A stretch of 64,000 nt of DNA from Bacillota bacterium (GCA_023398335.1 JAEWSJ010000027.1:1-64000), one strand, 5' to 3'; counted from the first letter of the stretch, positions 7,528 to 16,772 are shown. Notes: generated by a model not told the origin, from the sequence alone. A program made the numbers and translations.

Positions 7528-10401
7528 TTAAGCTTCTTTTTCTTTTAATGTTTTAAGAAGGCTTAATGTGTTTAAGACGAGACCTGTTATAATAGCAAGA
7601 CCTAATACTACATCAGCACCGACCATCCATCTTTCCCATACTGGCATAATCTTTACAATCTTCGTTGAAGACGATTGACCGTTCATCGCATTGCTGTTTG
7701 CAATAGGATAAAGAATATTATGAGCAGCATTTCTTAAATATGTCATATACATTGCATTGCTTTGATAATTGTCTATTTCCCATAAATTGCTCTTAGTACA
7801 AAGCATAAGATCTACACCTGCAACTAGTGTTGGGCGGAAATCACCAATATAATCTGTAAAGAAACTGGCTTGATCAGTAATTACCATGCCTCTAAAGCCC
7901 CATTCATCTCTTAAGATATTTGTCATAAGTTCTTTTGAATGACCAACCCATTCAGTTCCAATTCTGTTCATAGCTGCCATAACACCCATAGCTTTTCCAT
8001 TACGAACTGTAATCTCAAATGGCTTTAAATAAATTTCACGAGCTGTTTGCTCATTCATAAACGTTGATACACCACCTCTATTTGTTTCTTGATCGTTGAA
8101 AGCAAAGTGTTTGATATATGGGTATAAACCTTTAGATTGACATCCTTCAACCATTGCCGCACCAAATAAACCAGAGATAACACCATCTTCACTGAAATAT
8201 TCAAAATTGCGACCTGAGAATTGCGTTCTATGAATATTCATTGATGGAGCATACCAGCCAGATGTCTTTGTATATAAACCATCTTCGCCGATAAGTTCAC
8301 CAACACGTTTAGCAATTTCGACATTCCAAGAAGATGAAATAACACTTTCAACTGGATAACCGAAGGCACCTTTTCCACCAACTAAGGTTGATGATATTCC
8401 AGCTGGACCATCTTTATCGATTGTTGCTGGTTTATTAATAGAAGTAATTGCTTGAGTTGAATAGCCACCAATACGAGCTAAAGTATATAATTCTTCAGCA
8501 GTCATTTGATTAAGTAAGATATCCCAGTATTCTGAATCATATGGTAAACCATTCATATTAACAAGTGATAACCTTCCTGTTGTTGCATCAACAGTATTTG
8601 TAACTGGCATAGTATATTCAGAAGATTTGTCTTCAACTGTTGGAAGAACTAATCTATCAACTAAAGCTTGAGCAGCAGTATTCTTTCGTGAACCTTCGCT
8701 ATTTTCATAAGTTTTAGGGAAAGTACCTGTCCAATTGTTTCTTGAAAGATACTTAACGCTTGAATCGTATTTAGAAAGATTAGCGTTATCAAATTGATTG
8801 GTAATCTCTTCATCAGTTGAAACACTTTTTGAGTATGTTGTGCTATCAAATGCCGCCACATTATATGTTGATACTAAGGAAGAATCACCATTGTAGTCCA
8901 TACCATTAGCGATTGTTTTTCCTTTAGCGGCTAGGATATTATTTAACGCATCGTGAGCGGAGCTACCTGCAGCAAAATAATAGTTTCCTTCATCAACAAC
9001 ATATGTCTTCTTGTTATTTGAATCATAAGAAGCAAGTTCTTCTTTATTAACCTTGATAGTAACTGTATCAGATTCACCTGGCTTTAATTCAATAGTTTTA
9101 GCAAAACCAACAAGTTTAACAGAACTTTTTTCAATTCCATTAGTTTTGTCATAAGACGTATATGGTGACTGCATATATATTTCAGCTACATCTTTACCTA
9201 TTCTACTACCGGTGTTTTTAATTGTAACTATGAAGTCAAATGAAGTATCATTTTCTTTTTTGGACATCTTTGTTGTTTCGAACGTTGAATAAGATAAACC
9301 ATAACCAAATGGATATTGTACTTGTTCGGTATAATTGAATGTTCCAGCACTTCCTTGATTTAAAACTGCATCTTCATAACGGGTTTCGTAATATTTATAT
9401 CCAACGTAAATTCCTTCATTATAAGTGACGTATTTACTCCAGTTTTTAGCGGAAATATTAGAGAAGGTATAGTCTCCATAGTTTTGCATTGCTGGTGCGC
9501 TTAAAGCATCAACCGCATAGGTGTCAACTAACTTACCACTTGGATATAAATCACCTTTGATCATCTTTGGAATAGCGTTAATTCCAAATTGACCACCAGC
9601 GCCAACCCATAGACATGCATCAACACCTAAATCATCAAGCTCATTTAGTTCCATCGCATTTAAAGTATTAAGAATAACGATTACTTTTTTGAATCCACTA
9701 TTCTTTGCTAACTTGATTGTATCAATTTCGTTTTGTGATAATTGCAAGGAATGCTTTTTTGCATCTTCAGTAGTAGTACGAGCTAAATCTCCGCCTTCCA
9801 TACCAGTACGGCCAATAACAACAACGGCGGCGTCACTATAGGAAGCAAATGTAGATTTTACATCTGGTGTAAAAATACTTACTGGTGCTTCACCAACGGT
9901 ATAGGTTATAGAAGCATTTCGTCTATAATCTTTACCTGCACCACTAACATATAAATCCCAAACACTATCATTAACATCGATATCGTAATTTTCAAATGCC
10001 TCTTTTAAATTTGGAACACCAAGAGTAGAAATACTGCCAGCACCAGAGCCACCGTAAAGAAAATCAACAGCGCTAGTACCTAACAATGTTATTTTACTTA
10101 CGCTTGTTAAAGGCAATGTGTTATTTTCGTTTCTTAATAAGACCGATCCTTCAGCTTGAATTGTTTCAGCGTATTTCTTTTGATTTCTAATAAGTGCACG
10201 AGAACTTGAAAATTCTGATTTATAAATATTTTCAACTTCTTCAGAATCGTTTTGTTGAACTTCATATGTTGGTTGATTGAAATAAAGAGAGATGATTGGA
10301 GAATAATTATCTGCAAATATACTTCCCCAAATCAATGCGGCTCCAGCAACAGTTAAACCAGCATAGAATAAACTTGAACGAATTATTTTTTTTCTTTTCA
10401 T
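7528..10401 (-). CDS. Membrane-anchored GH3 glycoside hydrolase with permuted domains
   Basis: This 957-residue protein belongs to glycoside hydrolase family 3 (beta-glucosidase/xylosidase type). The usual order is reversed: an N-terminal membrane segment (residues about 8-30) is followed by the GH3 C-terminal alpha/beta domain (EGSVLLRNENNTLPL near 85; GSGAGS near 118), a fibronectin-III-like domain near 380-480, and only then the TIM-barrel domain (DGPAGI near 665). The nucleophile aspartate is in GMVITDQAS at about residue 840. A second membrane segment lies at the C-terminus (about 925-950). Permuted GH3 enzymes are known, for example a Ruminococcus albus beta-glucosidase. The substrate is unknown. 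It is co-transcribed with the lipoprotein upstream. Confidence 0.88.
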   Translation of the reverse strand: MKRKKIIRSSLFYAGLTVAGAALIWGSIFADNYSPIISLYFNQPTYEVQQNDSEEVENIYKSEFSSSRALIRNQKKYAETIQAEGSVLLRNENNTLPLTSVSKITLLGTSAVDFLYGGSGAGSISTLGVPNLKEAFENYDIDVNDSVWDLYVSGAGKDYRRNASITYTVGEAPVSIFTPDVKSTFASYSDAAVVVIGRTGMEGGDLARTTTEDAKKHSLQLSQNEIDTIKLAKNSGFKKVIVILNTLNAMELNELDDLGVDACLWVGAGGQFGINAIPKMIKGDLYPSGKLVDTYAVDALSAPAMQNYGDYTFSNISAKNWSKYVTYNEGIYVGYKYYETRYEDAVLNQGSAGTFNYTEQVQYPFGYGLSYSTFETTKMSKKENDTSFDFIVTIKNTGSRIGKDVAEIYMQSPYTSYDKTNGIEKSSVKLVGFAKTIELKPGESDTVTIKVNKEELASYDSNNKKTYVVDEGNYYFAAGSSAHDALNNILAAKGKTIANGMDYNGDSSLVSTYNVAAFDSTTYSKSVSTDEEITNQFDNANLSKYDSSVKYLSRNNWTGTFPKTYENSEGSRKNTAAQALVDRLVLPTVEDKSSEYTMPVTNTVDATTGRLSLVNMNGLPYDSEYWDILLNQMTAEELYTLARIGGYSTQAITSINKPATIDKDGPAGISSTLVGGKGAFGYPVESVISSSWNVEIAKRVGELIGEDGLYTKTSGWYAPSMNIHRTQFSGRNFEYFSEDGVISGLFGAAMVEGCQSKGLYPYIKHFAFNDQETNRGGVSTFMNEQTAREIYLKPFEITVRNGKAMGVMAAMNRIGTEWVGHSKELMTNILRDEWGFRGMVITDQASFFTDYIGDFRPTLVAGVDLMLCTKSNLWEIDNYQSNAMYMTYLRNAAHNILYPIANSNAMNGQSSSTKIVKIMPVWERWMVGADVVLGLAIITGLVLNTLSLLKTLKEKEA

Positions 10402-10412
10402 TTTTAATTCTC

Positions 10413-11153
10413 CTACTCTGCCATATATGTAAGAGTAAATGGCATACTCATACCAACATTAAATTTAACTACAATTGAATAGCTATTTGTTGATTCTTCA
10501 TAAGTTGAAACAACAGGATCACTTTGATCGGTAAAGATAAAGGTATATACATTTGTATCCTTATCGAAAACATATGTTCCTTTTCTTTCAGGAACTGCAA
10601 TTAAAGGGCAGGAGCCAGTGGTTTTAAATGATAGATCTTCATAGCATGTTAATGAGGCATCTAAAGTTGTCATACCAAATACATCCGCACCAACAACTGA
10701 GAATTCAAATGGCTCAAACCCCCAGCCAATTCCATCGTATTCAAAGTCATTTGCACTTCCGGTAAACTTAACTCTAGTTTTACCATAAGCACTTCCTAAA
10801 TTAACATCATATGAGAAATAGAATTGTTTATTTTCTTCATTGTATTTAACTTTTTTTTCAGTCCAATACGCATCATCAAATGTTAAGATATAACCTTTTC
10901 CTGTCGTGAATTTCCATTCCCCAAAAATATGCTCAAATTCGGTATTTAAGACCTCAATATAAAATTCATTGTCTGCTTCAACACCTTTTATAGCAAAATC
11001 GTAGTCTACTTCATTAATGGTTCCTTTACCTGTAAATTCGAAGACACTCTTTACATCAATGCTTGATGAAGTGTCATCACAAGCCGAAATAACAGAAACG
11101 CCTAAGATAAGAGGAATAATCAATAAAGATTTTTTTAGTATTTTTTTGTCCAT
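10413..11153 (-). CDS. Predicted lipoprotein of unknown function
   Basis: The 246-residue protein has a lipoprotein signal peptide: basic start, hydrophobic core and lipobox VISAC with the lipid-modified cysteine at residue 25. The rest is beta-rich, Asp/Thr/Tyr-rich, without a domain I recognise. It lies 11 bases upstream of the GH3 gene on the same strand, so the two are almost certainly co-transcribed; a surface role in binding the same glycan is inference. A cre-like site and a TTGCA-N5-TGCAA palindrome lie upstream. Confidence 0.7.
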   Translation of the reverse strand: MDKKILKKSLLIIPLILGVSVISACDDTSSSIDVKSVFEFTGKGTINEVDYDFAIKGVEADNEFYIEVLNTEFEHIFGEWKFTTGKGYILTFDDAYWTEKKVKYNEENKQFYFSYDVNLGSAYGKTRVKFTGSANDFEYDGIGWGFEPFEFSVVGADVFGMTTLDASLTCYEDLSFKTTGSCPLIAVPERKGTYVFDKDTNVYTFIFTDQSDPVVSTYEESTNSYSIVVKFNVGMSMPFTLTYMAE

Positions 11154-11193
11154 AAAGACTCCTTTCTTTGATATTTTTACATTACCAAAGAAA

Positions 11194-11207
11194 TGAAATC
11201 GCTTCCA
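11194..11207. promoter_or_regulatory. Probable CcpA cre-like site
   Basis: TGAAATCGCTTCCA matches the Bacillota cre consensus TGWAANCGNTNWCA at all positions but one. It lies 41-54 bases upstream of the lipoprotein-GH3 operon. Catabolite repression of a glycosidase operon would fit, but binding is inferred from the motif alone. Confidence 0.5.
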
Positions 11208-11213
11208 TCATCC

Positions 11214-11228
11214 TTGCACATGTTGCAA
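11214..11228. promoter_or_regulatory. Spaced palindrome TTGCA-N5-TGCAA
   Basis: TTGCACATGTTGCAA is a perfect 5-5-5 inverted repeat beside the cre-like site and upstream of the lipoprotein-GH3 operon. The same arm-and-spacer design occurs twice at 15384-15430. It could be an operator; the regulator is unknown. Confidence 0.4.
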
Positions 11229-11272
11229 ACTTCAGCGCATAAGATGCTTGTTAATTAATATTAAAAAGCAAA

Positions 11273-12595
11273 TTACTCTTTTTGAAGTAAAATAGTTAAT
11301 TCAAATTCATTATTATCAATAGAGATATTCATATCTCCATTGTTATCTTTTACAAATCTACGAATAGATTTATAACCAAAGCCATGATAATTTTTATCGC
11401 TGTTTGTTGTCTTCGGAAGTCCTTCATTATCTAAAATTAATTTTTCTTTTAAATAATTAGATTCTTTAATTACAATAAAATTGTTTACAGTCTTTACAAC
11501 GAAGCGAATGTATTTATATTCCTCGCTCAATTCTTTAACATAATTAAACGCATTATCAAAAATGTTCGATAATAAAATATATATACTTTCAACTGGATAA
11601 GAAGATAGTAAAGTGCCATCAACAACCGGAGAAAAGTTTATGTTATTAGCTTGGCATTTTAACGCAAAGTCAGTAAGTATCGCGTCGACTTCTTCGTTTC
11701 CTGTATTAATAAATGCTTCGAAAGCTTTTATCGAGTTTTTAACATTATTATAGGAAGTATCATTGATTTCGCCTTTATCCTTCATTAATTTTAACTGATG
11801 TTTTAAATCATGGTACTTAATATTAATTAATTCATTGTTTCCTTTAAAAAAAAAGTATTGCTCTTTTTCTTTTTGATATAGATAATTATAGATTTCCTTA
11901 TCTTTTTTATATGAAGAAGATGATAAAAACAAGAAATTAATTAAAACAACTAATAAACAAGTCAAGAGATCAATAACTGCAATAATGATTTGATAGGCGA
12001 ATATTGTTGTATCACGGTAGATATGTTGAGACATAAAAGCAACCGCAGACAGAATTAAAAAAATAAATCCGATAAAGAAACCTGTACTCTTCTTACTATT
12101 AACAAGTTTATTAAACTCTGATTTTTTTTGAATAATAAAATAAAAATAAGGAGTATAAAAGATTGCAGTTCCAGCAAGGAAAATCAAAACATATAAGAAT
12201 AAATTTTTGGTTAAGAAATCGTTGAACGCGCTTAAGAATATGAATTCACTGATAACTATATACACTATGTGTTGCATAGCATATCCACTAGTAGTTATAA
12301 GAAGCATCAAATTAAATTTTGCTTTAAAACAAATTAAAGAATGAGAAAAGATTAAAATAGCTAGAAATAAATACCATGATATATGGAAAATGATTGTTAT
12401 CGTTAGATTACCTAATGCTACAACTGAAGGTTGAATATATGGAAAAGAAACTGAAACACCAGAAATAAGAATTATTCCCAAGATAAACTTTGAATAGAAC
12501 TTACCTTTCTTTTTGAACACGATAAAAGCCACACCATAGACCGCTAACATCAATTCAACAAGAAATCTTAATTCTTCAATTATTTTTAGAGCCAT
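11273..12595 (-). CDS. AgrC-like sensor histidine kinase
   Basis: This 440-residue protein has about six N-terminal membrane segments (residues 1-225) and a cytoplasmic kinase domain. The phosphoacceptor region is KYHDLKHQLK near residue 263, the N box is LLSNIFDNAFNYV and the glycine-rich ATP-lid segment is HGFGYKSIRRFV. This GHKL arrangement with multiple helices is typical of AgrC-type kinases that sense peptides. It lies two bases after the response regulator gene, so the pair forms an operon. No agrB or obvious agrD-like peptide gene is nearby, so the signal is unknown. Confidence 0.85.
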   Translation of the reverse strand: MALKIIEELRFLVELMLAVYGVAFIVFKKKGKFYSKFILGIILISGVSVSFPYIQPSVVALGNLTITIIFHISWYLFLAILIFSHSLICFKAKFNLMLLITTSGYAMQHIVYIVISEFIFLSAFNDFLTKNLFLYVLIFLAGTAIFYTPYFYFIIQKKSEFNKLVNSKKSTGFFIGFIFLILSAVAFMSQHIYRDTTIFAYQIIIAVIDLLTCLLVVLINFLFLSSSSYKKDKEIYNYLYQKEKEQYFFFKGNNELINIKYHDLKHQLKLMKDKGEINDTSYNNVKNSIKAFEAFINTGNEEVDAILTDFALKCQANNINFSPVVDGTLLSSYPVESIYILLSNIFDNAFNYVKELSEEYKYIRFVVKTVNNFIVIKESNYLKEKLILDNEGLPKTTNSDKNYHGFGYKSIRRFVKDNNGDMNISIDNNEFELTILLQKE

Positions 12596-12597
12596 AC

Positions 12598-13305
12598 CTA
12601 TACAGCTTTCTTATAATATTCCATTATTTTATTAGTTACTTCTTTTTTATATTTTCGTGAAATAAAAATACACTTATCTCTAATTCTTATTTCACTTGAA
12701 TCAATTGAAGTAATATGTTTAATATTTATCAAAGTATATTGATTTGGTCTAACAAACGAATCATCTAATTTCTTAAGCTCTTCTGATAAGGTCCCCCAGA
12801 CAATAAATGGTTCATCATCACCAAAGTGATAAGTGATAAGATGAGAATCTATTTTAATATACGAAACTGATGCTAAGCGAACTATTTTGACATTGCTTTT
12901 ACTTTTCAAAGTAATATTTTTATTGTCAAAGAGATCTAAGTATCGCATTAGTTTATTCATCGTATTATTCAAATGTAATTTATTGAATGGTTTAATAATA
13001 AAATCAAAAGAATTAACTTCGTAACCTTTGATAGCATAGCTTGCCAAGTTGGTGACAAATATTATTGCGACACTTTCATTTCCTTTTCTTATCTCTTTAG
13101 CTAGTTCAATTCCATTCATTCCTGGCATTAATATATCCAGGAAAAGAATATCGTCATCATGCGTATCATTCTTTAAAAAATTTGCAGCGGAGTTATAGCA
13201 AGAAATATTGCACTCAATTTTATTCGATGCAAAATATTCTTCAAGTGCTGCTTTAAGGCGATTAAGTTCTATTTCCTCGTTTTCAACAATTGATATTTTT
13301 CTCAT
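12598..13305 (-). CDS. LytTR-family response regulator (AgrA-like)
   Basis: The 235-residue protein has a receiver domain (residues 1-120) with phosphoacceptor Asp57 in FLDILMPGMNG, acidic residues near 8-11 and Lys105 in IIKPF. Residues 130-235 are a LytTR DNA-binding domain (VKIVRLASVSYIKIDSH, FVRPNQYTLINIKHI). Such regulators bind direct-repeat operators and commonly control surface, bacteriocin or quorum genes. It is the promoter-proximal gene of the two-component operon. Its targets cannot be identified from the window. Confidence 0.88.
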   Translation of the reverse strand: MRKISIVENEEIELNRLKAALEEYFASNKIECNISCYNSAANFLKNDTHDDDILFLDILMPGMNGIELAKEIRKGNESVAIIFVTNLASYAIKGYEVNSFDFIIKPFNKLHLNNTMNKLMRYLDLFDNKNITLKSKSNVKIVRLASVSYIKIDSHLITYHFGDDEPFIVWGTLSEELKKLDDSFVRPNQYTLINIKHITSIDSSEIRIRDKCIFISRKYKKEVTNKIMEYYKKAV

Positions 13306-13452
13306 AATTAAATCATAACTAATTAGGTTATTAATTTCAAACTAATATAGCTATGTCATTTAATTTGATTTATTATAGTGTTATTTTCATTTTTACATTT
13401 TTCTCTATTTATATATGAATTAATTATCATGAATAAGCTGAAATTAAGTTGA

Positions 13453-13910
13453 TTAGATATACAGATACACCAGCCATTCAGTTATATTTATTTCGTTAAC
13501 AATGTTCTCGCTTATGGATAAAAAAAGAAATTGAGTTAAGATGATTGCAGTTAAGGTCGATACTACTCCTACCAATCTAAGTCATTCTGAAAAAATCATG
13601 ATTTAATTTATATTACTAAATTCTTAATTGCTAAACAAAGTTCAGCAAAAACAAAAGCAACAATCAGCACGCCTAATGTAGTACTATAGCACCTTGTTTC
13701 ACTATTCCAAATAATCAATCTTGCTACATAAGTTGAGTAGATTATACTTACACTCGCTAAATATATTCCACTATTGCGATAATATGGAATCTGTTTTTCT
13801 AAATCTAAAATATAATTAATTTAGACCTTTCGATAGATTTATTTAAATATCACAATATTGATTAAAAATAACCCGCTGACATACCAAAACTATTGACCAA
13901 TTATATCGAA
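13453..13910 (-). pseudogene. Decayed integral-membrane protein gene
   Basis: No intact frame spans this stretch, but successive pieces in different minus frames read like one hydrophobic protein: NWSIVLVCQRVIFNQ near 13900, then an open stretch from about 13815 to 13611 (IPYYRNSGIYLASVSIIYST ... GVLIVAFVFAELCLAIKN), then GVVSTLTAIILTQFLFLSIS ending at the TAA at 13453. In-frame stops and frame changes separate the pieces. I take it as a relic of a multi-spanning membrane protein downstream of the TetR-like relic. Identity is unknown. Confidence 0.45.
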
Positions 13911-14013
13911 AATAAATTTAATTATCTCCTCCAGATGAATATTTAATTAACATCGTAAAATGCGTTATCATATTGGACTTCTTATGATCGATATCTTTTT
14001 TTACAATTCAAGA

Positions 14014-14046
14014 TTTTAAAAACTACATAAATTATGTAGTTTTTTA
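14014..14046. terminator. Bidirectional hairpin terminator
   Basis: AAAAACTACATAA and TTATGTAGTTTTTT form a near-perfect hairpin with A and T tracts on both sides. It separates the TetR-like relic from the membrane-protein relic. Confidence 0.6.
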
Positions 14047-14048
14047 TA

Positions 14049-14328
14049 TTAATAAATCGATTGATCTACTTGCCATCGTATCCCCCTAAAATCAGTTGAT
14101 CTAAATATTAACGTAATTATTTTAACCATCTCATCAATTGCTTCTTTGAAATCATTTTCTAGCCATATGAAGACGATAGCAAAAAAGCCATTAATATAAA
14201 AGAAATATAATAATTTTGAATACTACTTGGAATTTCAAACTCATTCATTATATTTTTTAAAAAAAGTTTTCTATTAAACTAAGGAATGATTTATCAATAT
14301 TTATGTTCCGAGTATTCTTTCAAAAAGC
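14049..14328 (-). pseudogene. TetR-type regulator C-terminal relic
   Basis: Minus-strand reading from 14248 gives EIPSSIQNYYISFILMAF; after a frame change it continues FAIVFIWLENDFKEAIDEMV and ends in IIT LIF ... at the TAA at 14049. This matches the C-terminal helices of TetR-family regulators common in Bacillota (YYISF ... W-x4-F). Bases 14249-14328 continue with stops (NHSLV, KTFFKK). The helix-turn-helix half is missing. It is broken by several stops and a frameshift. Confidence 0.45.
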
Positions 14329-14487
14329 TTAATTATTTTTTTTATTTACGAATATAAAAGATAATAACGGGACTAAATATTCGGGAGTAATAAACAATTT
14401 TTGTTCTAATGACAAATCATTAGTATTCTTTCTTCCGAAGTTGGTTTCATTAAATTTATTTAGAAATGTTTCATTGAAGTAAATTAA

Positions 14488-14670
14488 AAAAGGAGAATCC
14501 AAAATATTGAAATCACCAAGTTTATTGATGAAATCAAAAGATTGGATACTCCTCCTATTGAATTTAATGAAATACTCTTCCATCACTTAATTAGCAAGAT
14601 AGTGATCACCAAAGATGGATACGCTGTCTTTCATATTAAGAATAGAATGAGCGTTAAATTAGAGATATAA
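14488..14670 (+). pseudogene. Serine recombinase C-terminal relic
   Basis: The plus strand is open from 14488 to the TAA at 14668-14670, with no start codon in context. The translation (ITKFIDEIKRLDTPPIEFNE, then ILFHHLISKIVITKDGYAVF, then HIKNRMSVKLEI) resembles the extreme C-terminus of large serine recombinases, where an F(D/N)E-x-L-F-x2-L(V/I)-x-KI-V motif precedes beta strands. A stop (14485-14487) and no recognisable catalytic domain upstream show it is a remnant, suggesting a mobile element once sat here. Confidence 0.5.
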
Positions 14671-14674
14671 GTTT

Positions 14675-14914
14675 TTACCAATCTTTAGACGAAGTAATTT
14701 CTGTAACTGCTTTAGTTGATAATTCAAGCAATTTTTTTTCATCATCCGTTAAAATGTCGCCACTATCTTCAGCAATTGCTAATGGTGTTTCGTATTCGCT
14801 TGAAATAAAATCGACAATATCACCAATATTATCCTCATTATATTCACTTAATCCCATTTTTGGAAGTATGAATTCCTTTAAAAACTTTTCAACTTCATTA
14901 GAATATTTGTTCAT
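14675..14914 (-). CDS. Small acidic protein, putative immunity partner
   Basis: This 79-residue acidic protein (MNKYSNEVEKFLKEFILPKM, ending ITSSKDW) has no domain I recognise. The start is strongly supported by AAGGAGGTG eight bases before the ATG. It lies 12 bases downstream of the BECR-like toxin candidate on the same strand. Small size, acidity and position directly after a basic toxin-like gene fit an immunity protein, but that role is inferred from context only. Confidence 0.55.
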   Translation of the reverse strand: MNKYSNEVEKFLKEFILPKMGLSEYNEDNIGDIVDFISSEYETPLAIAEDSGDILTDDEKKLLELSTKAVTEITSSKDW

Positions 14915-14926
14915 TATCGCACCTCC

Positions 14927-15265
14927 TTATTTTTTGTATTTCGATAATTTTTTTGATGAAAATTCTCTTACTGTAGCTACATTATTGTTCTTAGAATTAA
15001 TACCTGTACATGTTTTATTTTTGCTATATCTTTCATAAGAAGATCTTCCTTTAGAATCAATTTTCACTTTTGAAATTTCAATTGGCTTAGTATGCAAATT
15101 GACATGAACGGCTCCTTTGTTTATTCTTCGTTCATTCATTCGTTTGACACCATGATCTGTTATATAATATTTTCCATCTTTATAAGGTTTATCAGGGTAT
15201 GAAGTATCTTTGCTTTTCTTGCAATTAGTATGAATTTTGTCATTTATAAAACTAAATAATCCCAT
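14927..15265 (-). CDS. BECR/DUF4258-like toxin candidate
   Basis: From the ATG at 15265 (AGGTGA eight bases upstream) this is a 112-residue basic protein. The central region (YYITDHGVKRMNERRINKGA, then a GRSSYERYSKNKT segment and VATVRE) fits the His-x3-Arg-x2-Glu-Arg-x-Ile pattern of the barnase/EndoU/colicin E5/RelE superfamily, including DUF4258, whose members include RNase toxins. The frame is open upstream to about 15355 without a stop, so it could be the C-terminal end of a once longer polymorphic toxin. It is followed by a small acidic gene. Toxicity is inference. Confidence 0.5.
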   Translation of the reverse strand: MGLFSFINDKIHTNCKKSKDTSYPDKPYKDGKYYITDHGVKRMNERRINKGAVHVNLHTKPIEISKVKIDSKGRSSYERYSKNKTCTGINSKNNNVATVREFSSKKLSKYKK

Positions 15266-15383
15266 ATCTTTTTCACCTACTTTCCTTGCATAAATTAATG
15301 ATGAGTGCACTTCATCCTGAGCAATAACAAGATCTTACTTGCTAAGGCTAATTTATAATAAAGTAGGTTTTTAATCTAGGTAG

Positions 15384-15430
15384 GTTGCAGATACTGCAAC
15401 TAAATATAGGCAAAGTTGCAATATTTGCAA
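15384..15430. promoter_or_regulatory. Two copies of GTTGCA-N5-TGCAAC palindrome
   Basis: Two 17-base perfect inverted repeats with the same arms and spacer length, GTTGCAGATACTGCAAC and GTTGCAATATTTGCAAC, lie about 28 bases apart, start to start, upstream of the toxin candidate and just after the stop of the HTH-membrane gene. Paired identical operators suggest cooperative binding by a dimeric regulator. The shorter form TTGCA-N5-TGCAA also occurs at 11214. Confidence 0.5.
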
Positions 15431-15433
15431 CTA

Positions 15434-16443
15434 TTAATTAGGGAATAATTTTTGAATTTCTTTATCATACTCATTATGTACTAGTTTATATTCACTATAT
15501 TTCTTTGACAATAGTAAATATTTAATTAAAGATAAAATTGAAGATATTAATAAAAATACTACAACATACCAATAATCATCAAAGTACTGATACAAAAAGC
15601 ATATACCAATCGCTAACAATAATAATGACATATAAAGGTTAACCATTGAACTTGTATGAGGCATTATTTCATTATCGTATATTTCTTCTTTAAGATTCAA
15701 TTGGTGAGTAAATAGTGTAAAGAAGTTAACAATGGCATATACAGCCATTCCTAATAATAGGAATATCATCATAGTTACTAGATTCTCTTCATTAGGATAA
15801 ACTTTTTTGATAAATAATACAAATGAAGTAATAACACTTAATAATGAAACAATATGTAAGATTAAATTAATAATGAAATATTGATTTTTAGGCTTATCAA
15901 TTTTGTAATAGATATCATCTAAATAATCTACAATATAAGTCTTTTTATGCCCAAATTCGTCTTTATAGTAAGTATAACCACCCATAGGAATACCTATTAA
16001 TAGAAACATCCAAAATCCTGATGATTTACTTGCAAAAAAGGAAATAGATGTAAATAAAACAAAGACAAATAAAATTAATCCAAGTAAGTCAAATGGGTGT
16101 TTGAATGATTCTTCATACATTTTGATTTCAACAGTTTGTTGTGCTTTGATGGGAATATAATCAAAATCATTATTCAGAACCATTATTTCCTTTTTCTCTG
16201 CTATTGAATAGAATAAATCATTAACAGTAATTTGCAAATATTTAGCTGCTTGATAAACTTGCTCCGTAGACATAATAGTCGTCATATTCTTCCACTTTGA
16301 TAAAACTGTTTTATCTAAATTGTTATCTTTAGCATATTGAGCATTTGTTATTCCATGCTTTTTTATTTCTTTAAGAAATTATTATGAATTATTTCACTTC
16401 TACTTAATGTACTAATTTCTTTCTTTTCATCTTTATTTATCAT
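15434..16443 (-). pseudogene. HTH-membrane protein gene with a frameshift
   Basis: The intact frame 15434-16285 gives 283 residues with about five to six membrane segments (about residues 67-100, 135-160, 168-190, 212-232, 238-258). Its N-terminus is the end of an XRE-like DNA-binding domain: upstream in the same frame come KKHGITNAQYAKDNNLDKT and VLSKWKN. The true start is probably the ATG at 16443 (MINKDEKKEISTLSRSEIIH), read in another frame, so one single-base frameshift near 16375 separates it from the rest. It may be inactive or make only the shorter product. Function unknown. Confidence 0.55.
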
Positions 16444-16696
16444 CAAATCACTTTATTTCTCTAAATATATTTTATCATAAAATCGATACTTACCAAATAG
16501 AGAAGATATCTTATTCTTAATCTTTTAACGATAAATTCTATACATTAGCCTATTAAATACGTTTTAGGGTTCAAATATATGTACCCTAAACGTTAACTCA
16601 TTTGACCATACTCACAAATAACCGTTAAACGATTTAAAATGCTCTAAAATACAAAAAAAGTAACACTATTTAAAGTATTACTTAACTGTCATATAA

Positions 16697-16772
<76 letters not shown>

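Noticed and set aside
11156..13450. Agr quorum-sensing locus with AgrB and AgrD
   Set aside because: Only kinase and regulator are present. I looked for a short peptide ORF and an AgrB-like membrane protease next to them and saw neither.
14329..14586. 85-residue minus-strand ORF
   Set aside because: It lies largely opposite the serine-recombinase relic, has no ribosome binding site or recognisable domain, and its composition (Phe/Asn-rich) is that of a chance frame.
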